From the NCBI GenBank assembly GCA_012729335.1, contig JAAYDJ010000021.1, forward strand, positions 310,001-374,000: a stretch of 64,000 nt of DNA. Reading direction: 5' to 3'. Position 1 is the stretch's first letter. Each line of letters opens with the position of its first letter. Below, one piece after another: positions 17,962 through 29,000 of the stretch. A program made the translations under genes and the position numbers. Source of the stretch: Bacteroidales bacterium. GTDB taxonomy: Bacteria > Bacteroidota > Bacteroidia > Bacteroidales > Prolixibacteraceae. The notes beneath the pieces were generated by a model. That model was not told the DNA's origin, did no database searches, and was given only the letters and a program-made list of their open reading frames with translations.

Positions 17962-19941
17962 TTATTCATCCCACAGGTCGGGGATCTGACCGTGGCCGCG
18001 GGCCCGCAGGGGTTTCTGGCTGAAGGGTTCTGCGGTTCCGGCGTGGACCTCATACAGCCGTTTCGCGGTTTCCGCCATGGCGTTCACCTGATAGATATAG
18101 GGTCTGTCGGTCACATCAACCAATCCGCAGTTGTAATTCTCCCCATCATTGCGCCTTCCTGTGAGGTCCTGGTCGCTCCACTGGAAATAAGCGGAGCCGA
18201 TGAGGCCGGGGTGGGCATAGCCATTTTCGGTGTAGTAACGGTAGGCGACTCCCCGTTCCTGTTGAGAATCGACCTGCCAGAGCGACTGCGCCATGCCCCG
18301 GTCGACCGTCCCGAAATGGTACTCCCCGATGATCATGGGTAACCCCGTGATGGCCAATGCCCTGTCCATCATCTCTTTTCCCGGAACAAGGTCGTAACAG
18401 TTGAAACTCAACACATCAAAGGATTCCTTGCAGATGGCCAGGAGCTCTTCATCTATATGGCTGATGTTGCCAAAACGGTAGCCCAGGTTGAGGTGATGGG
18501 GATCATATTTCAACTGAGCCTCCTTCACCGCGGTCAGGAATGTTCTGAAGGTGGTGTAGATGAATTCCTTGCGGCGCTCCGGGGAGTCTCCCTTCTGCAG
18601 GAATTTCTGTAATTCTGCTTTGATGGGGCGTTCTTCTCCCTGGATGATGAGGTCGCACAACCGGGCTTCCTGTTCGAGCCAGGAGGGTTCGTTTCCTACG
18701 AAATAGCCGATCAGCCAGGGGTTGTCCTTATAGCGGGTCACCGACCCCTTCATGGCTTCGTCGAGTTTTTCCCGGAAATCAGGGGTATACACATCGGCCA
18801 GTCCCATCAATCCCCGATCCACGCCGGCGGTACGCATGGTCACCATGAAAGCCTTCCGGTTCATGGCGATGACTTCTCCGCTTGACCAGTTCCCAATGGT
18901 ATTGACGCCCCACTTGTCCATTCTCTTAATAATCATTTCATTGGCTTTTTCCCGGAATCCCTCCCCGTAGCGCCGGTAGAGGTTCCACATGCCGAAGTGG
19001 TAATCGTGGGGCCGTTCGTTGGGTCGCACCTGACGGTTGTTGCCGGCGCTGTGAGCCGGAGCAGCAAGCAGTTCCTGCGGGGGAAGCTCACCGAACATGT
19101 TCCTCCGCTTGTTGACCTCTTTGGCATTCCCCCCCCTGCCGGGGGTGACACAATCGACTCCCACCGAGAGAAAGAGATACCCTTCGGGATCAACGAACCA
19201 CCAGCGGCCATCGACCATTTCGGTGCGGAAAAAGCCCGTGGCTTTCACCTGTTTCTGGAGGTATCCCCCATATTTCGAGTAGTTAAAGGGCTCTGTGGAT
19301 GCGGGTTCTGCCTCTTCTGCAGCCCATTCCTGCTGTAGTTGCTCCAGGGAATGGATCTTACCCTCGTAGTCGCCCAGGTTCCATTGACCGAACTGGTCGA
19401 CCGAAGGAGTGGCTTCAAGGTATTCATCGCCGGGGTCTTCCACCGACAGGGCGATGGAACGGATCTCAAATTCCGGGGTGCCAATGGGTGCCCGCATGCG
19501 GATCCCTATCGAGTCGACCCCATGGAGGGGACCCCTCCGGCCTCCCAGGTTGATCCACCCCGTATAGCGCGGCTGGTTAAAGGTGGCTGCCAGATCGATG
19601 GCCGCATCGGGAAGTTCCCTGTAAAACTTCAGCGGTATGGCCAGTTTGTTCCATCCGTTGGGAACGTAACTCATCACCCGCAACTCATTATACCCCGAAT
19701 CGGTGGTGAACCCGATGTGGAAACGCTGGGCCGTGGTGATCCTGAATTCCAGAACCACATAGTTGTACTCATCCCAGTTCGCAGGTAACCCCGGCGTGAT
19801 GTCGGCAATGGCGAATTTCTTCCCCGACACCTCCTTCGTGGGATCAAAGACGACTTTGAAACTCTTGCTCGTGGGAGTGCCGCACCCCATCATTCCTGCA
19901 ATAAGGAGCAGCACAAGTGACGATGATATGATTTTGTTCAT
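17962..19941 (-). CDS. GH50-like (agarase-type) glycoside hydrolase lipoprotein
   Basis: The signal ends in a lipobox (GMMGC, Cys20). Residues about 25-175 form a beta-sandwich resembling a CBM, and residues about 230-650 a TIM barrel of clan GH-A. TGFFRTEMVDGRWWFVDPEG is typical of the entry to the catalytic domain of GH50 and related agarases. The predicted acid/base is Glu418 in GYFVGNEPSW and the nucleophile Glu540 in IIGEYHFG, both matching GH50 motifs. The family call is by motif only, and other GH-A families of beta-galactanase type remain possible. Retaining cleavage of a beta-linked glycan at the cell surface is expected. It sits in the middle of the hydrolase block, between lyase-fold paralogue B and the GH9-like gene. 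Confidence 0.65.
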   Translation of the reverse strand: MNKIISSSLVLLLIAGMMGCGTPTSKSFKVVFDPTKEVSGKKFAIADITPGLPANWDEYNYVVLEFRITTAQRFHIGFTTDSGYNELRVMSYVPNGWNKLAIPLKFYRELPDAAIDLAATFNQPRYTGWINLGGRRGPLHGVDSIGIRMRAPIGTPEFEIRSIALSVEDPGDEYLEATPSVDQFGQWNLGDYEGKIHSLEQLQQEWAAEEAEPASTEPFNYSKYGGYLQKQVKATGFFRTEMVDGRWWFVDPEGYLFLSVGVDCVTPGRGGNAKEVNKRRNMFGELPPQELLAAPAHSAGNNRQVRPNERPHDYHFGMWNLYRRYGEGFREKANEMIIKRMDKWGVNTIGNWSSGEVIAMNRKAFMVTMRTAGVDRGLMGLADVYTPDFREKLDEAMKGSVTRYKDNPWLIGYFVGNEPSWLEQEARLCDLIIQGEERPIKAELQKFLQKGDSPERRKEFIYTTFRTFLTAVKEAQLKYDPHHLNLGYRFGNISHIDEELLAICKESFDVLSFNCYDLVPGKEMMDRALAITGLPMIIGEYHFGTVDRGMAQSLWQVDSQQERGVAYRYYTENGYAHPGLIGSAYFQWSDQDLTGRRNDGENYNCGLVDVTDRPYIYQVNAMAETAKRLYEVHAGTAEPFSQKPLRARGHGQIPDLWDE

Positions 19942-20036
19942 GGTGTAAGATTTTGTTGGTTAAGTGATGTTTCATTGACGCATAATGCCGGCGTTCTGCA
20001 CCTACCGGGGTAGCGGGTCATGGAGTCCTCTCCTGA

Positions 20037-23000
20037 TCAGGGCCGGCTGACTTTGACTCCATAAAGGCCGTTTCGCCCGGTGATGAAGAGGATATCCTTC
20101 TCTTTTCCCCCGAAAACAAGGGTGGAAGGCCGTTCCGGTACTTCAATTCTTCCTTTGGAATTCCCCTTTTCATCAAAAATAAGGATATTTCCATCGGCAA
20201 CATAAAGGTTTCCCCGGTCATCGGTGGTTGATCCGAACTCTCCCCATTCCACGAAATAGGAGAGGTCATGGAGGGTTCCGTCAGGGGCTACCGAATAGCG
20301 CACCATCCGGCGGTCGTATTCATCAGAGAGGTAAAAGGGTTTTCCCGGAAAAGCTTCCAGAAGGGCGGAACAGCGGGCCAGGTCATACTGCTGGGGGATG
20401 ATGGTCTTGCCGTCGGGGGCCAGGAAGCACTTTTCGGGAACACTCACGGTCACCGTGTTGAAATCGTGGAAATCGCGCCATCTGTTGGCGGGATAGAGGG
20501 CTTTATGGACTACCTGGACTTCATCCCTGGAGACCAGGGGTAATGGCTTGATGGTATGGTCGGGATCGTTAGGATCAAGAGAGTATACCAGCATCGAAAA
20601 TCCTGAGTTTCCCCAACCGCTGTAGGAGGTGCCGGTACGGTCAGGCAACAGGGGCGCCGATTCCTGTTCTCCGTTCACCAGAAATCCCGGCTGTGGATCG
20701 TAGCGGAAGAGCACCAGGAGGTGGTCTTCTGAGTCGATAGCCAGCGCGGAGGGTTTCCAGGGGAAATCAGCCACCAGCGACAGGGTGCCGCTGTTGGCCG
20801 ACCATTTGTAGATGCGGCGCATCCGGTGTTCGCAGAAATAGACGTTTCCCTTGCTGTCGCTGGTCAGCCCCTCCACGAATTCGAATCCCCGGGCGAGCTG
20901 CTCTACCTCACCGGCAGCTCCCTGCCAGGGAAGGGCGCTCTCACGATTGGCCCCGCCACTCCTGCGGAACGGCTCTTTCCCGGTGATCACCAGTTTCTGT
21001 AGTTCCCAGGGACGCACTTCGATGTCGCGGTTGATGTCGTACACCGGAAGATCGGTGGTGTATTTCGTCTGTGCAAAATTGTGGAGGTTCAGAAAGTGGA
21101 TATCTTCACAGTTCCACACGCGCACCGCGTTATGGTAAGGTTCGTTGACCCTGATCACCCTGAACATGTAAAGGTTACCAAAGGTGATATTCCTGCAATT
21201 GTCGAGTTCAACGGGTTGGCAATCGGTGCTTTCGCGGCTCTCCTCTTCGAGCTGGAAGGCGTAAATTTTCCAGTTGGCCACGTGGGTGAAGCGGGCTTCA
21301 TTGCGTACATGGTGTTCGAGCGACATGGCGTAGATCTTTCCCGGAGTGGTGGTGTGGCTCACGTAGAGTCCGCTCGAGGCATAGGTGGAGGCCGTCCAGA
21401 TGTCCTTAAAGGTTCCTCCCCCGTTATTGGTCACCCACATACTCCAGTACTGGTTATCCCAGGCCAGGTCCATGCCCTGGGTGGCCACGGGATTGGAGGG
21501 GGAGCTGATCCGTGATGTCTGGGGCCGGTTGCCCCGGAGTTGCGGTGGCGTGCCCTGGGGGTCGGGCTTGGCCAACCCGCCGTGGCCGCCCACGAATTTG
21601 ACATCGTTGACATAGGAACCTGCGCCGGCCATCCATTTCAATCCTACAGCCCGGTAGTTGAAGCCCCCCGTGTTGAGGCCGATGCCGTTCAGAATGGCGG
21701 AACCCCCTTCTGCCGATTCCAGCAGAGGCTGAGGAGCCCCAAATCCGCTGAAGGCCGGCGTACTCTCGGCCAATCTGAGCTGGGTGCCGAAGGGGTGCAG
21801 TCCGATCAAACGGGTGTTGGGTTTCATCTTCAGGGGCTCCGAAATCAGATACCACCCCTGGGGAACATAGATGCAGTCGTATTTCTCCAGGGCTTCCCGG
21901 AATACCCTGGTATCGTCGGTCAGGTCATCGCCTTTGGCGCCCAGGGTGCGGATGTTGACCCACTCCTCCATAGGGGGAAGGGCGGGAATCTCCCGTGCCA
22001 CAGGCGGGGAAAGAGGCTCCAGGGCAACGGCATCAAGGGCCGTGTTGAAGCGGGGGACACCGGTCATGCTCTCCATCTGCAGGCCATGATCAAAACTCCT
22101 GAGGAGATAGCTCTTATGGGAAACCCGCGTTTCGGTGCCGCTGCGGGAAAAGCGTGCCAGCAGGGGAACTCCCGCACACTCCACATTCCGGAGGGTGATC
22201 TGGGTGTTGCTGTTGTTTTCATTGGTGATCACCAGGGCTGCCTCGGTGATATTTTCAAACCGGCCGTTTTCGACCAGCAGACGGTCACCGTAATTGGGTT
22301 CTATCTCAAAGACCACGGGAACATTTCTGGCCTGCAGGTTGACCATGGCGAGTCCTGATTCCTGAACCCGCAAGGCGGCCTTCCGCTGACCTTCAAAATA
22401 GCTGTCGGCCATCATCACCGGCCATCCCGGCGAGGCTTTCGTGGTGTATATGCCATAATCGCCGCCAAAAAAAGCGACATTTTCCATTTCATTGCCCACA
22501 TCAAACAATCCCGCTTTTCCCTGGCCTATGTGGATGACCATGTGGCTGATGAAGCTGTGCTGGGCATAATGGGTGCGCAGGGCCACCGCATGGGGGTTTC
22601 CCTTTTCAATGCGCAGATCGATGTTCGTCATGGCGCTGTAGAAGGTCCCGGCACCGGCGTCACGGGGCGGTTGCCCCTCCTGTACCATCCCCCCTGTAAA
22701 CCAGAACATGTACCGCGCTTTCCCTTTGTCATCGGTTACCTCCTCCTGAAATCCCGGAGAATTCGCCTTCAGGATAAATTCAGGCCTCTTCTTCCCATAG
22801 CCGATCAGCCTGATGGCATTGGGTATATATATGGTACGCGATATGACGTATTTCCCCTCCGGAATAAAGAGAATGCCGAAATTACGCTCTCTTTTAACCT
22901 GGTTGATGGCTTCCTGCAGCGCCTCTGAAACATCGTTTTTTCCGTCGGCGGTTACCCCATATTTCTCAGTAGTGAAATAGAAAGCCTCCGGGTCGTCGGG

Positions 23001-23093
23001 ACGCAGGGTATACACCGACGAGAGGTCGGCGGCAAATCCCGAGGTGAGAACCACCAGAAGCCCGATAGTGAATATGATCTTATTGATTCGCAT
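20037..23093 (-). CDS. Pectate-lyase-fold protein B with C-terminal beta-propeller
   Basis: This is the paralogue of the protein encoded at 12231-15386. It has a signal peptide (MRINKIIFTIGLLVVLTSG), a first beta-helix entry (YGVTADGKNDVSEALQEA), a second one (IRTLGAKGDDLTDDTRVF) and a C-terminal propeller (LTSDSKGNVYFCEHRMRR). The start at 23093 was preferred over the upstream in-frame ATG at 23126 because it begins the signal peptide directly. Where protein A has a 70-residue low-complexity insertion, B has only a short Pro/Arg-rich linker before ISSPSNPV. The two genes are not adjacent: the GH50-like and GH9-like genes lie between them. The reaction is unknown; the fold fits lyases, GH28-like hydrolases and epimerases. 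It is the first enzyme gene after the SusCD block and is preceded by a hairpin. Confidence 0.8.
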   Translation of the reverse strand: MRINKIIFTIGLLVVLTSGFAADLSSVYTLRPDDPEAFYFTTEKYGVTADGKNDVSEALQEAINQVKRERNFGILFIPEGKYVISRTIYIPNAIRLIGYGKKRPEFILKANSPGFQEEVTDDKGKARYMFWFTGGMVQEGQPPRDAGAGTFYSAMTNIDLRIEKGNPHAVALRTHYAQHSFISHMVIHIGQGKAGLFDVGNEMENVAFFGGDYGIYTTKASPGWPVMMADSYFEGQRKAALRVQESGLAMVNLQARNVPVVFEIEPNYGDRLLVENGRFENITEAALVITNENNSNTQITLRNVECAGVPLLARFSRSGTETRVSHKSYLLRSFDHGLQMESMTGVPRFNTALDAVALEPLSPPVAREIPALPPMEEWVNIRTLGAKGDDLTDDTRVFREALEKYDCIYVPQGWYLISEPLKMKPNTRLIGLHPFGTQLRLAESTPAFSGFGAPQPLLESAEGGSAILNGIGLNTGGFNYRAVGLKWMAGAGSYVNDVKFVGGHGGLAKPDPQGTPPQLRGNRPQTSRISSPSNPVATQGMDLAWDNQYWSMWVTNNGGGTFKDIWTASTYASSGLYVSHTTTPGKIYAMSLEHHVRNEARFTHVANWKIYAFQLEEESRESTDCQPVELDNCRNITFGNLYMFRVIRVNEPYHNAVRVWNCEDIHFLNLHNFAQTKYTTDLPVYDINRDIEVRPWELQKLVITGKEPFRRSGGANRESALPWQGAAGEVEQLARGFEFVEGLTSDSKGNVYFCEHRMRRIYKWSANSGTLSLVADFPWKPSALAIDSEDHLLVLFRYDPQPGFLVNGEQESAPLLPDRTGTSYSGWGNSGFSMLVYSLDPNDPDHTIKPLPLVSRDEVQVVHKALYPANRWRDFHDFNTVTVSVPEKCFLAPDGKTIIPQQYDLARCSALLEAFPGKPFYLSDEYDRRMVRYSVAPDGTLHDLSYFVEWGEFGSTTDDRGNLYVADGNILIFDEKGNSKGRIEVPERPSTLVFGGKEKDILFITGRNGLYGVKVSRP

Positions 23094-23251
23094 TGTATTA
23101 CAATATTGAGTAGTGCTGTTTTCCATGTTATTGGTGGATGCTGTTCTGGTTGAACAGTTTGAAGAACAGATTTATGAAGAGGGCACAGGCCACCCTGCCG
23201 GGTGGATGGACGGGACCTCCCGGCACGTGCGGGTAAATATGGGGGAAACAG

Positions 23252-23273
23252 GTCCGGACCAATCGGTCCGGAC
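23252..23273 (-). terminator. Strong hairpin between DUF3823 gene and hydrolase genes
   Basis: GTCCGGACC (23252-23260) and its exact complement (23265-23273) form a 9-bp GC-rich stem with a 4-base loop. On the minus strand only a short T-run (CTGTTTCC) follows, so it is a weak terminator or an RNA-processing/attenuation element. It lies 42 bases after the DUF3823 stop codon. Confidence 0.5.
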
Positions 23274-23314
23274 GCATTCTGCTTCCCCCTTTCTCTGGCT
23301 AACGAAACTAAAGT

Positions 23315-24058
23315 CTATCTTTCAATGGGAAGGACCACCAAAGACGAATAGTTGTGCCTGACCGTTCCCACGCCTGAAACCGTGGCCAGTGCGCCAATCC
23401 TGAAATAATAGTTGCGTGTGTACTTGAACAGGCTGGCATTGGATTCTACGTTCATGGTCAGGGTATAAGTGTCGGTACCGATGGTTGCGTTCACCTGGTT
23501 TGAAGCTGCCTTCTTGTAGCAGTCTGATGAGGTGATGGCAAACTTGACATAATTCCCCACCCAGTGGTCGGTAAAGGCAAAAAGCCTTATTTCATTGAGC
23601 TTTACGTTATTGCCGCCCGCTTCCAGTCCGAAAGTGGCCTTTACTGTTTTGTTGGTGGCATCGTAGGTGATACTGGGGTTAGTCACCCTTATGAAGGGGG
23701 TAACTGTGAAGTCGTGCACATTCTCCCCCTTTTCGATGACGAAATTATCGACAGTGAAAGGGAAGAAATTGCAGTTGGTGAATTCCAGCCGGTAGGTGGA
23801 GGCAAAAACCATGTTGTTGGTATATTCCCCGCTGTTTTTAATGACCCAGTTCTGGCGGCTTTCAGATGCCCACCCCAGTTCATAGGCTCCTATGGAATTC
23901 CCGTTGGTGATGTCGGTCCCTACCATTTCCCCGGTTTTGCTGTCGAGGAAACGGCCTGTAATCTTTGCATCGGGCCCTTCATAATTGTCGATCTCGCATG
24001 AGATGACCATCAGGGAGAATATCAACGGAAGTACTCCTGTTTTTAAGAATCTTTTCAT
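23315..24058 (-). CDS. DUF3823 domain lipoprotein of the SusCD locus
   Basis: A 247-residue lipoprotein (VISC, Cys21) that starts its mature part with EIDNYEGPDA and continues with ITGRFLDSKTGEMVG, the signature of DUF3823. The N-terminal half looks like a carboxypeptidase-regulatory or transthyretin-like beta domain; the C-terminal half is a second beta domain. Such genes typically follow susD and encode surface glycan-binding lipoproteins, an inference from position here. It starts 26 bases after the susD stop and is probably in the same transcript. The hairpin at 23252-23273 may separate it in expression from the enzymes. Confidence 0.8.
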   Translation of the reverse strand: MKRFLKTGVLPLIFSLMVISCEIDNYEGPDAKITGRFLDSKTGEMVGTDITNGNSIGAYELGWASESRQNWVIKNSGEYTNNMVFASTYRLEFTNCNFFPFTVDNFVIEKGENVHDFTVTPFIRVTNPSITYDATNKTVKATFGLEAGGNNVKLNEIRLFAFTDHWVGNYVKFAITSSDCYKKAASNQVNATIGTDTYTLTMNVESNASLFKYTRNYYFRIGALATVSGVGTVRHNYSSLVVLPIER

Positions 24059-24084
24059 ATCCTTCTTAATTTATTGGGTTAAGA

Positions 24085-26046
24085 TTAATGACCGGGATTT
24101 TCAATCAGGTTATTGGTATTCCGGCCGGGAATGGACTGGTAGTAGCCGTTGTCGGCGGGAAAGGTCCGTCCGTTGGCAAATTCATCGTAGTAGTTATTGG
24201 CTCTGACAAAGATGTATTTGGGTACATCGCCACGGAGGTCCACCATGGGGACCAGGGCGGTGCGGCGTGTACCTGCAAAAAGGGTGTGGAATTCTCTCCG
24301 GCGCATCAGGTCCCAGTACCGGAATCCCTCAAAGGCGAGTTCCACCTTTCTTTCTTTCAGCACATTGGCCAGGGTAAGGGAAATTTCATCCTGGTGACCG
24401 GCCCGTTTCCTGAGGGCATTGAGGTACCCTTTAGCTTTGGCGGCATCTCCCTGGCCACTCTCCGCCACGGCTTCAGCATAATTGAGAAAGATCTCGGCAA
24501 GCCTGAAATCGATAAATGGCGTGGTTGATGAGTTGGAGACACCCATGACGGTTTTCCCTTCCTGCAGGTATTTTCTGATCAGAAAGCCCGAACAGGTGTA
24601 ATTGGCGTCGTCGGAACTCCCCATTTTATAGAAACCTGAAAATTCGGCGGCTCCTTCGGCTCCGTAGGTGTAGTAGGTCACTCCGTTTTTGGTTTCAGAA
24701 TCGGTGGCGTAGGCCACTACCTTGCCGTTTGATTTGATCATACCGCCCTGGATAACAATTTTGGTGTTTTTCCAGGTGGCGCCCGGGAAGATGATGCTGG
24801 CCTGGAAACGGGCGTCCTTGTTCAGGAAGGGTTCCATGGGATCATCATACTGTTTGAAGGGTAAAGAGAGGTCGATCCGGTTGGGGTCGGTATAAATATA
24901 ATCTTCATTTCCGTCGGTACGGGTGACGATCTTTGCGCTTTCCCCTTTGCCGTTGTCGCTGTAATCTTCAAAAACGTCGGCAAGATCGAGGGTCGGGCTG
25001 TACCGGCCCCATTTATGGAATCCGGGGCTGGTCTGTGAAGGGTTATAGTAAATGTCCCAGCTGTGGCCCTGGTTGGGTACGCTGGTGCCGTCGAGATAAG
25101 CCTTGACAAAGATGATTTCCTCGTTAGAAGTGAGAAAGAGGTTCTGGAAATTCTTGGCGGCTTCTGTCCGGTCGGCGGGATGTGGTTTATAGAGGGAAAA
25201 TCCTCCGTTTTCGATGAGTTGTGTGGAAGCGTCGATACACTGCTGGTAAAAGGCAGTTGCATCGGCGGCATCCATTTTGGCGAGGTTTGAGGAGACGGCA
25301 TCGCCCGAGAGGGGGGCATGGTTCCAGTATTTGGCCACGGAGGCCGCATGCAGGGCTACCCTTGATTTAAGAGCCAGGGCGGCCCATTTGGTGGCGCGGT
25401 ACTTCCTTTCTGCTGCATCGCTCACCACAGGCATGTTTTCAATGGCCAGATCCAGCTCCTTGAGGATGAAATTCCAGGTTTCCTTTTCCGTACTTCTGGG
25501 GATGTAAAGCCCCTCATTCCCGGAACCGGCCACATACTCCCCGTCCAAAACCTTGTCAATCAGGGGAACACCCCCATACCTCTTGGCCAGGCCGAAATAG
25601 ATGTAGGCCCTGATGAAATGGGCTTCGCTTTTCAGCTGTTTGTATGTTGTTTCATTCAGGTCGGCTTTGACCTTTTCCAGGCTCTCGAAGAACTTGTTGG
25701 TCTGGCGGATTTCGCTATAAGGCCAATAGGAAAATACTACCGGCCCGACGCCTGAGCCGGCGCTGGCTGTGGCTTCATCGGTATACATGGGAAGCCGGAA
25801 TGTACTCTGCAGTCCACCGCCCCAGCCATACTTGTTAAATCCCCCGTCGGCAGGATAAAAACTGAAATCCTCCATGGGAATGCTGTTGTATAGGGTGGCC
25901 ATCAGGGTTTTCAGCCCTTTGGTGCTTGCCAGCAAATCCTCGGCTGAGGTTTTGTCGAGCGGTTCCAGTTCCAGCAGGTCGGTACAGGAGGATATTCCCA
26001 GAAGAAGGGTGATGCTGAATAAGCACGCTAATATTTTATTTTTCAT
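24085..26046 (-). CDS. susD: SusD/RagB family glycan-binding lipoprotein
   Basis: The start at 26046 gives a standard lipoprotein signal (MKNKILACLFSITLLLGISSC) followed by TDLLELEPLDKTS, the usual mature SusD N-terminus. The body is helical with TPR-like elements: ARYFNEV-type segment AEAHFIRAYIYFGLAKRYGGVPLI, and the C-terminal RADLAL-type region RKVELAFEGFRYWDLMRRREF. These are family hallmarks. SusD acts as the lid of the SusC barrel on the outer face of the outer membrane and captures oligosaccharides. The gene follows susC with 12 bases between them. The sequence does not reveal the glycan bound. Confidence 0.95.
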   Translation of the reverse strand: MKNKILACLFSITLLLGISSCTDLLELEPLDKTSAEDLLASTKGLKTLMATLYNSIPMEDFSFYPADGGFNKYGWGGGLQSTFRLPMYTDEATASAGSGVGPVVFSYWPYSEIRQTNKFFESLEKVKADLNETTYKQLKSEAHFIRAYIYFGLAKRYGGVPLIDKVLDGEYVAGSGNEGLYIPRSTEKETWNFILKELDLAIENMPVVSDAAERKYRATKWAALALKSRVALHAASVAKYWNHAPLSGDAVSSNLAKMDAADATAFYQQCIDASTQLIENGGFSLYKPHPADRTEAAKNFQNLFLTSNEEIIFVKAYLDGTSVPNQGHSWDIYYNPSQTSPGFHKWGRYSPTLDLADVFEDYSDNGKGESAKIVTRTDGNEDYIYTDPNRIDLSLPFKQYDDPMEPFLNKDARFQASIIFPGATWKNTKIVIQGGMIKSNGKVVAYATDSETKNGVTYYTYGAEGAAEFSGFYKMGSSDDANYTCSGFLIRKYLQEGKTVMGVSNSSTTPFIDFRLAEIFLNYAEAVAESGQGDAAKAKGYLNALRKRAGHQDEISLTLANVLKERKVELAFEGFRYWDLMRRREFHTLFAGTRRTALVPMVDLRGDVPKYIFVRANNYYDEFANGRTFPADNGYYQSIPGRNTNNLIENPGH

Positions 26047-26058
26047 GATCATCGCCAT

Positions 26059-29000
26059 TTAGAAGTTCAGATTAACACCAATATTGAATGATTTCATCAG
26101 GGGATAGTTCAGACCGGCATCCCAATCTGCCTCCTGTCTTTCCGGGTCGGCATCTTTAAGCAGTTTATTGCAGAAAGTGAGCAGGTTGTAGCCGTTCACG
26201 AAGATCCTGCCGTTGTCCATTCCTATTTTTGAGGAGAAGATTGCCGGAAGTTTATAACCCAGTTCCACGCTTTTTAAACGGAGATAGGTGGCGTTGGGTC
26301 TCCACACGTCGATGATGGCCGCTTCCTGGGTGTTGTTATAGTTGTAATTGCGCAGGGCGGGGTAGAAGCCGCCGACCCATTCGGTGGCGGGGTTGTAAGG
26401 ATCGTCAGTCGCCGTGGCCGGATGCCAGCGGTCGAGATACTTTTCATGCAGGGTAGGATAACGGCCGTAGCCCCAGATGTCGTTGTTCCTGTAATTGACG
26501 GAATACCCTGAAGCCCCCTGGAAAAGAAGGCTCAGGTCGAAACTTTTATAGCTTCCGTCGAGGGTAAGCCCGAACTGCATCGGCGGATTGATGGCCCCGT
26601 AATTCCAGTGCTGATAGGTATAGTCGTTGGAGCTGATGATGCCGTCGCCATTCAGGTCTATGAGTTTGTAACTTCCCGGGAGCATTTTGGAGTTGCCAGC
26701 GGTCCCACCGTAAAGGGGTGCGGTCTCATATTCTTCGATTGTTCCGAAACGGCCTTCCCACTCATACATGCCGGTACGGCCCACATACCTGTTGTTGTTG
26801 TTGTTTCTCCAGTTATCCCAGGAGCTGCTGTAGCCTGCCGTTTCGACGTGCAGTTCTTTGGTTCGGCTATAGGTGTAGTTGGCGCCTACATTGTAGGCGA
26901 AGTCTTTTCCGATTTTGCCCCTGTGGTACACCGACACATCAAAGCCATGGTTGAGACGTGAGTTGATGTTTTCCTGGGGGAAGCTGGCCCCGAAAGTGTT
27001 GGGAACCGACTGGATGAGACTCGCCAGGAGTCCCTCCTGCCTGCGTTCGAACAATTCGAAGGATCCTCCCAGTTTATTGTCCCACAATCCCAGGTCGACC
27101 CCCAGGTTGGAGATCTTGGCGGTCACCCAGGTCAGCCGGTCGTGGACCACCCCGGGGGCTACCATGCCCACGGTCAGGCTGCCGTCGTTAAAGACATAGC
27201 CGTTTGATGCGGAAGCGGAATATGCTGAGTAATAGGCGAAGGCGTTGCCGGCATCGGTGCCGCTCTCCCCATAGGAGATGCGCAGTTTCAGATTGGAGAT
27301 GGCCCTGATGTGGTCTTTGATAAAGGGCTCTTCGGAGAGGCGCCATCCTGCGCTGGCGGAAGGAAAGAAGGCCCACCGGTTGGCTTTGGCATAGCGGTAG
27401 GAGCCGTCGTAGCGGGCGACCGCCTCAAACAGGTATTTGCCGGCAAAGTCATAGTTTATGCGGCCTATATAAGCGGCATAACGGCCAAAACTACGGTAAC
27501 CCGCATTGGAAGCCGTGGTGGAGGTTCCCTGATCGATGATGTCGTTCGTAAAAAGATCGGAATAGAGCCGCTTTGCCATGATGTTATCATACCGTGTGCC
27601 CGTGAATTCCGCCACTCCGGTCATGGCAAGGTTATGCTGGTCGATCTTCCGGGTGTAATTGACCTGGCCCCGCGCCACGGCCCTCTGGAACAGCCCTATG
27701 GTATTCGAATACTGGTCGGTTCCGGTGGTCTGCGAGAAATTGTCGGTGTAATAGTCATAGAGGTTGTAGGATTTCTGCAGGAAAGAGCTGTTCCGGATGT
27801 TCTGGTCGAAGGCACCGGTGGCAATGACCGTCAGTCCGGGTACCCCCGGTACGTTCAATGTAAGGTCCATGGTCGACTGAAACTGGGTATTCCGCTGCCT
27901 GTTATACCCGTCGATGTCGGGATGCATCAGCGCCCAGGCGTTTTTATTCTCGGGGCTGATCACCGAAAAATGATCCTTATTGTTCAGGGTATGCCAGTTG
28001 ATCCCCCTGTCATTGACCATGATGGTCTTAAAGGTCCACAGAAAATCCTCCCTGGGGCTCTGCCGCTCGTCAATACGGCCGGCAAATGACACGTTCATTT
28101 TCAGATCTTTGGTCAGATCGGCGGTGGTGGAGGCCCGCAGGTTGTACCGGTTGTAATACTGTATGCCGCTCTTCAGCAGCCCGTTGTCTTCATTGTACCC
28201 GAAACTGGCAAAATATTTAACCGTTTTGGTACCCCCTCTGACCGACATATTGTGGTTTTGCTGAAATACCCAGTCGCTGAGGGTGAGGTCGATCCAATCC
28301 ACGTCCTGATATCCTTCCACACCCTGGCGGTATTTCTCAAGGATTTCCCCGGTATAGGTTTCCGCAACCTGGGAGTTGCGGTCCATTTCGTTTTTCATTA
28401 CACGGTAGGTATAGGCATCGACTGTATATTCCAGTCCGGTGGCACCTTTTATCCCCAATAAATTGGAGTAGGAGAATTTGGCTCTGCCGTCGAGGCCTTT
28501 TTTCGTGGTGATGATGATGACCCCGTTTGCGGCATTCATTCCGTAGATGGCGGCAGCGGCGTCCTTCAGCACCGACATGCTTTCAATATCATTGGGGTTG
28601 AGCTGCGCCAAATCTTCGGTGCCGTCACGGACGATGCCGTCGATGATGACCAGGGGGGCCCCAAAACCACGGATGCTCACGTAATTATTGAATTTACCCG
28701 GTTCCCCGGTCAGCTGACGGATAAGCAGACCCGGGACTTTCCCCTGGATGTTGCTGATCAGGTTTTCGCTCTTGGTCGATGCAATTTCATCGGCAGATAT
28801 GGAAGCCACTGACCCCGAAAGGGTCTCCTTTTTCTGGGTACCATACCCCACGGCCACAATTTCTTCCAGACCAATGGACTCTTCCTGAAGGGTCACATTG
28901 ATGGTGGTTTGGTTACCTACGGCAATTTCCTGAGTGTGCATTCCCACGAAGGAGAATACCAGGACAGCCCCCTGGGGCACATTGGTGAAGCTGTATTTTC

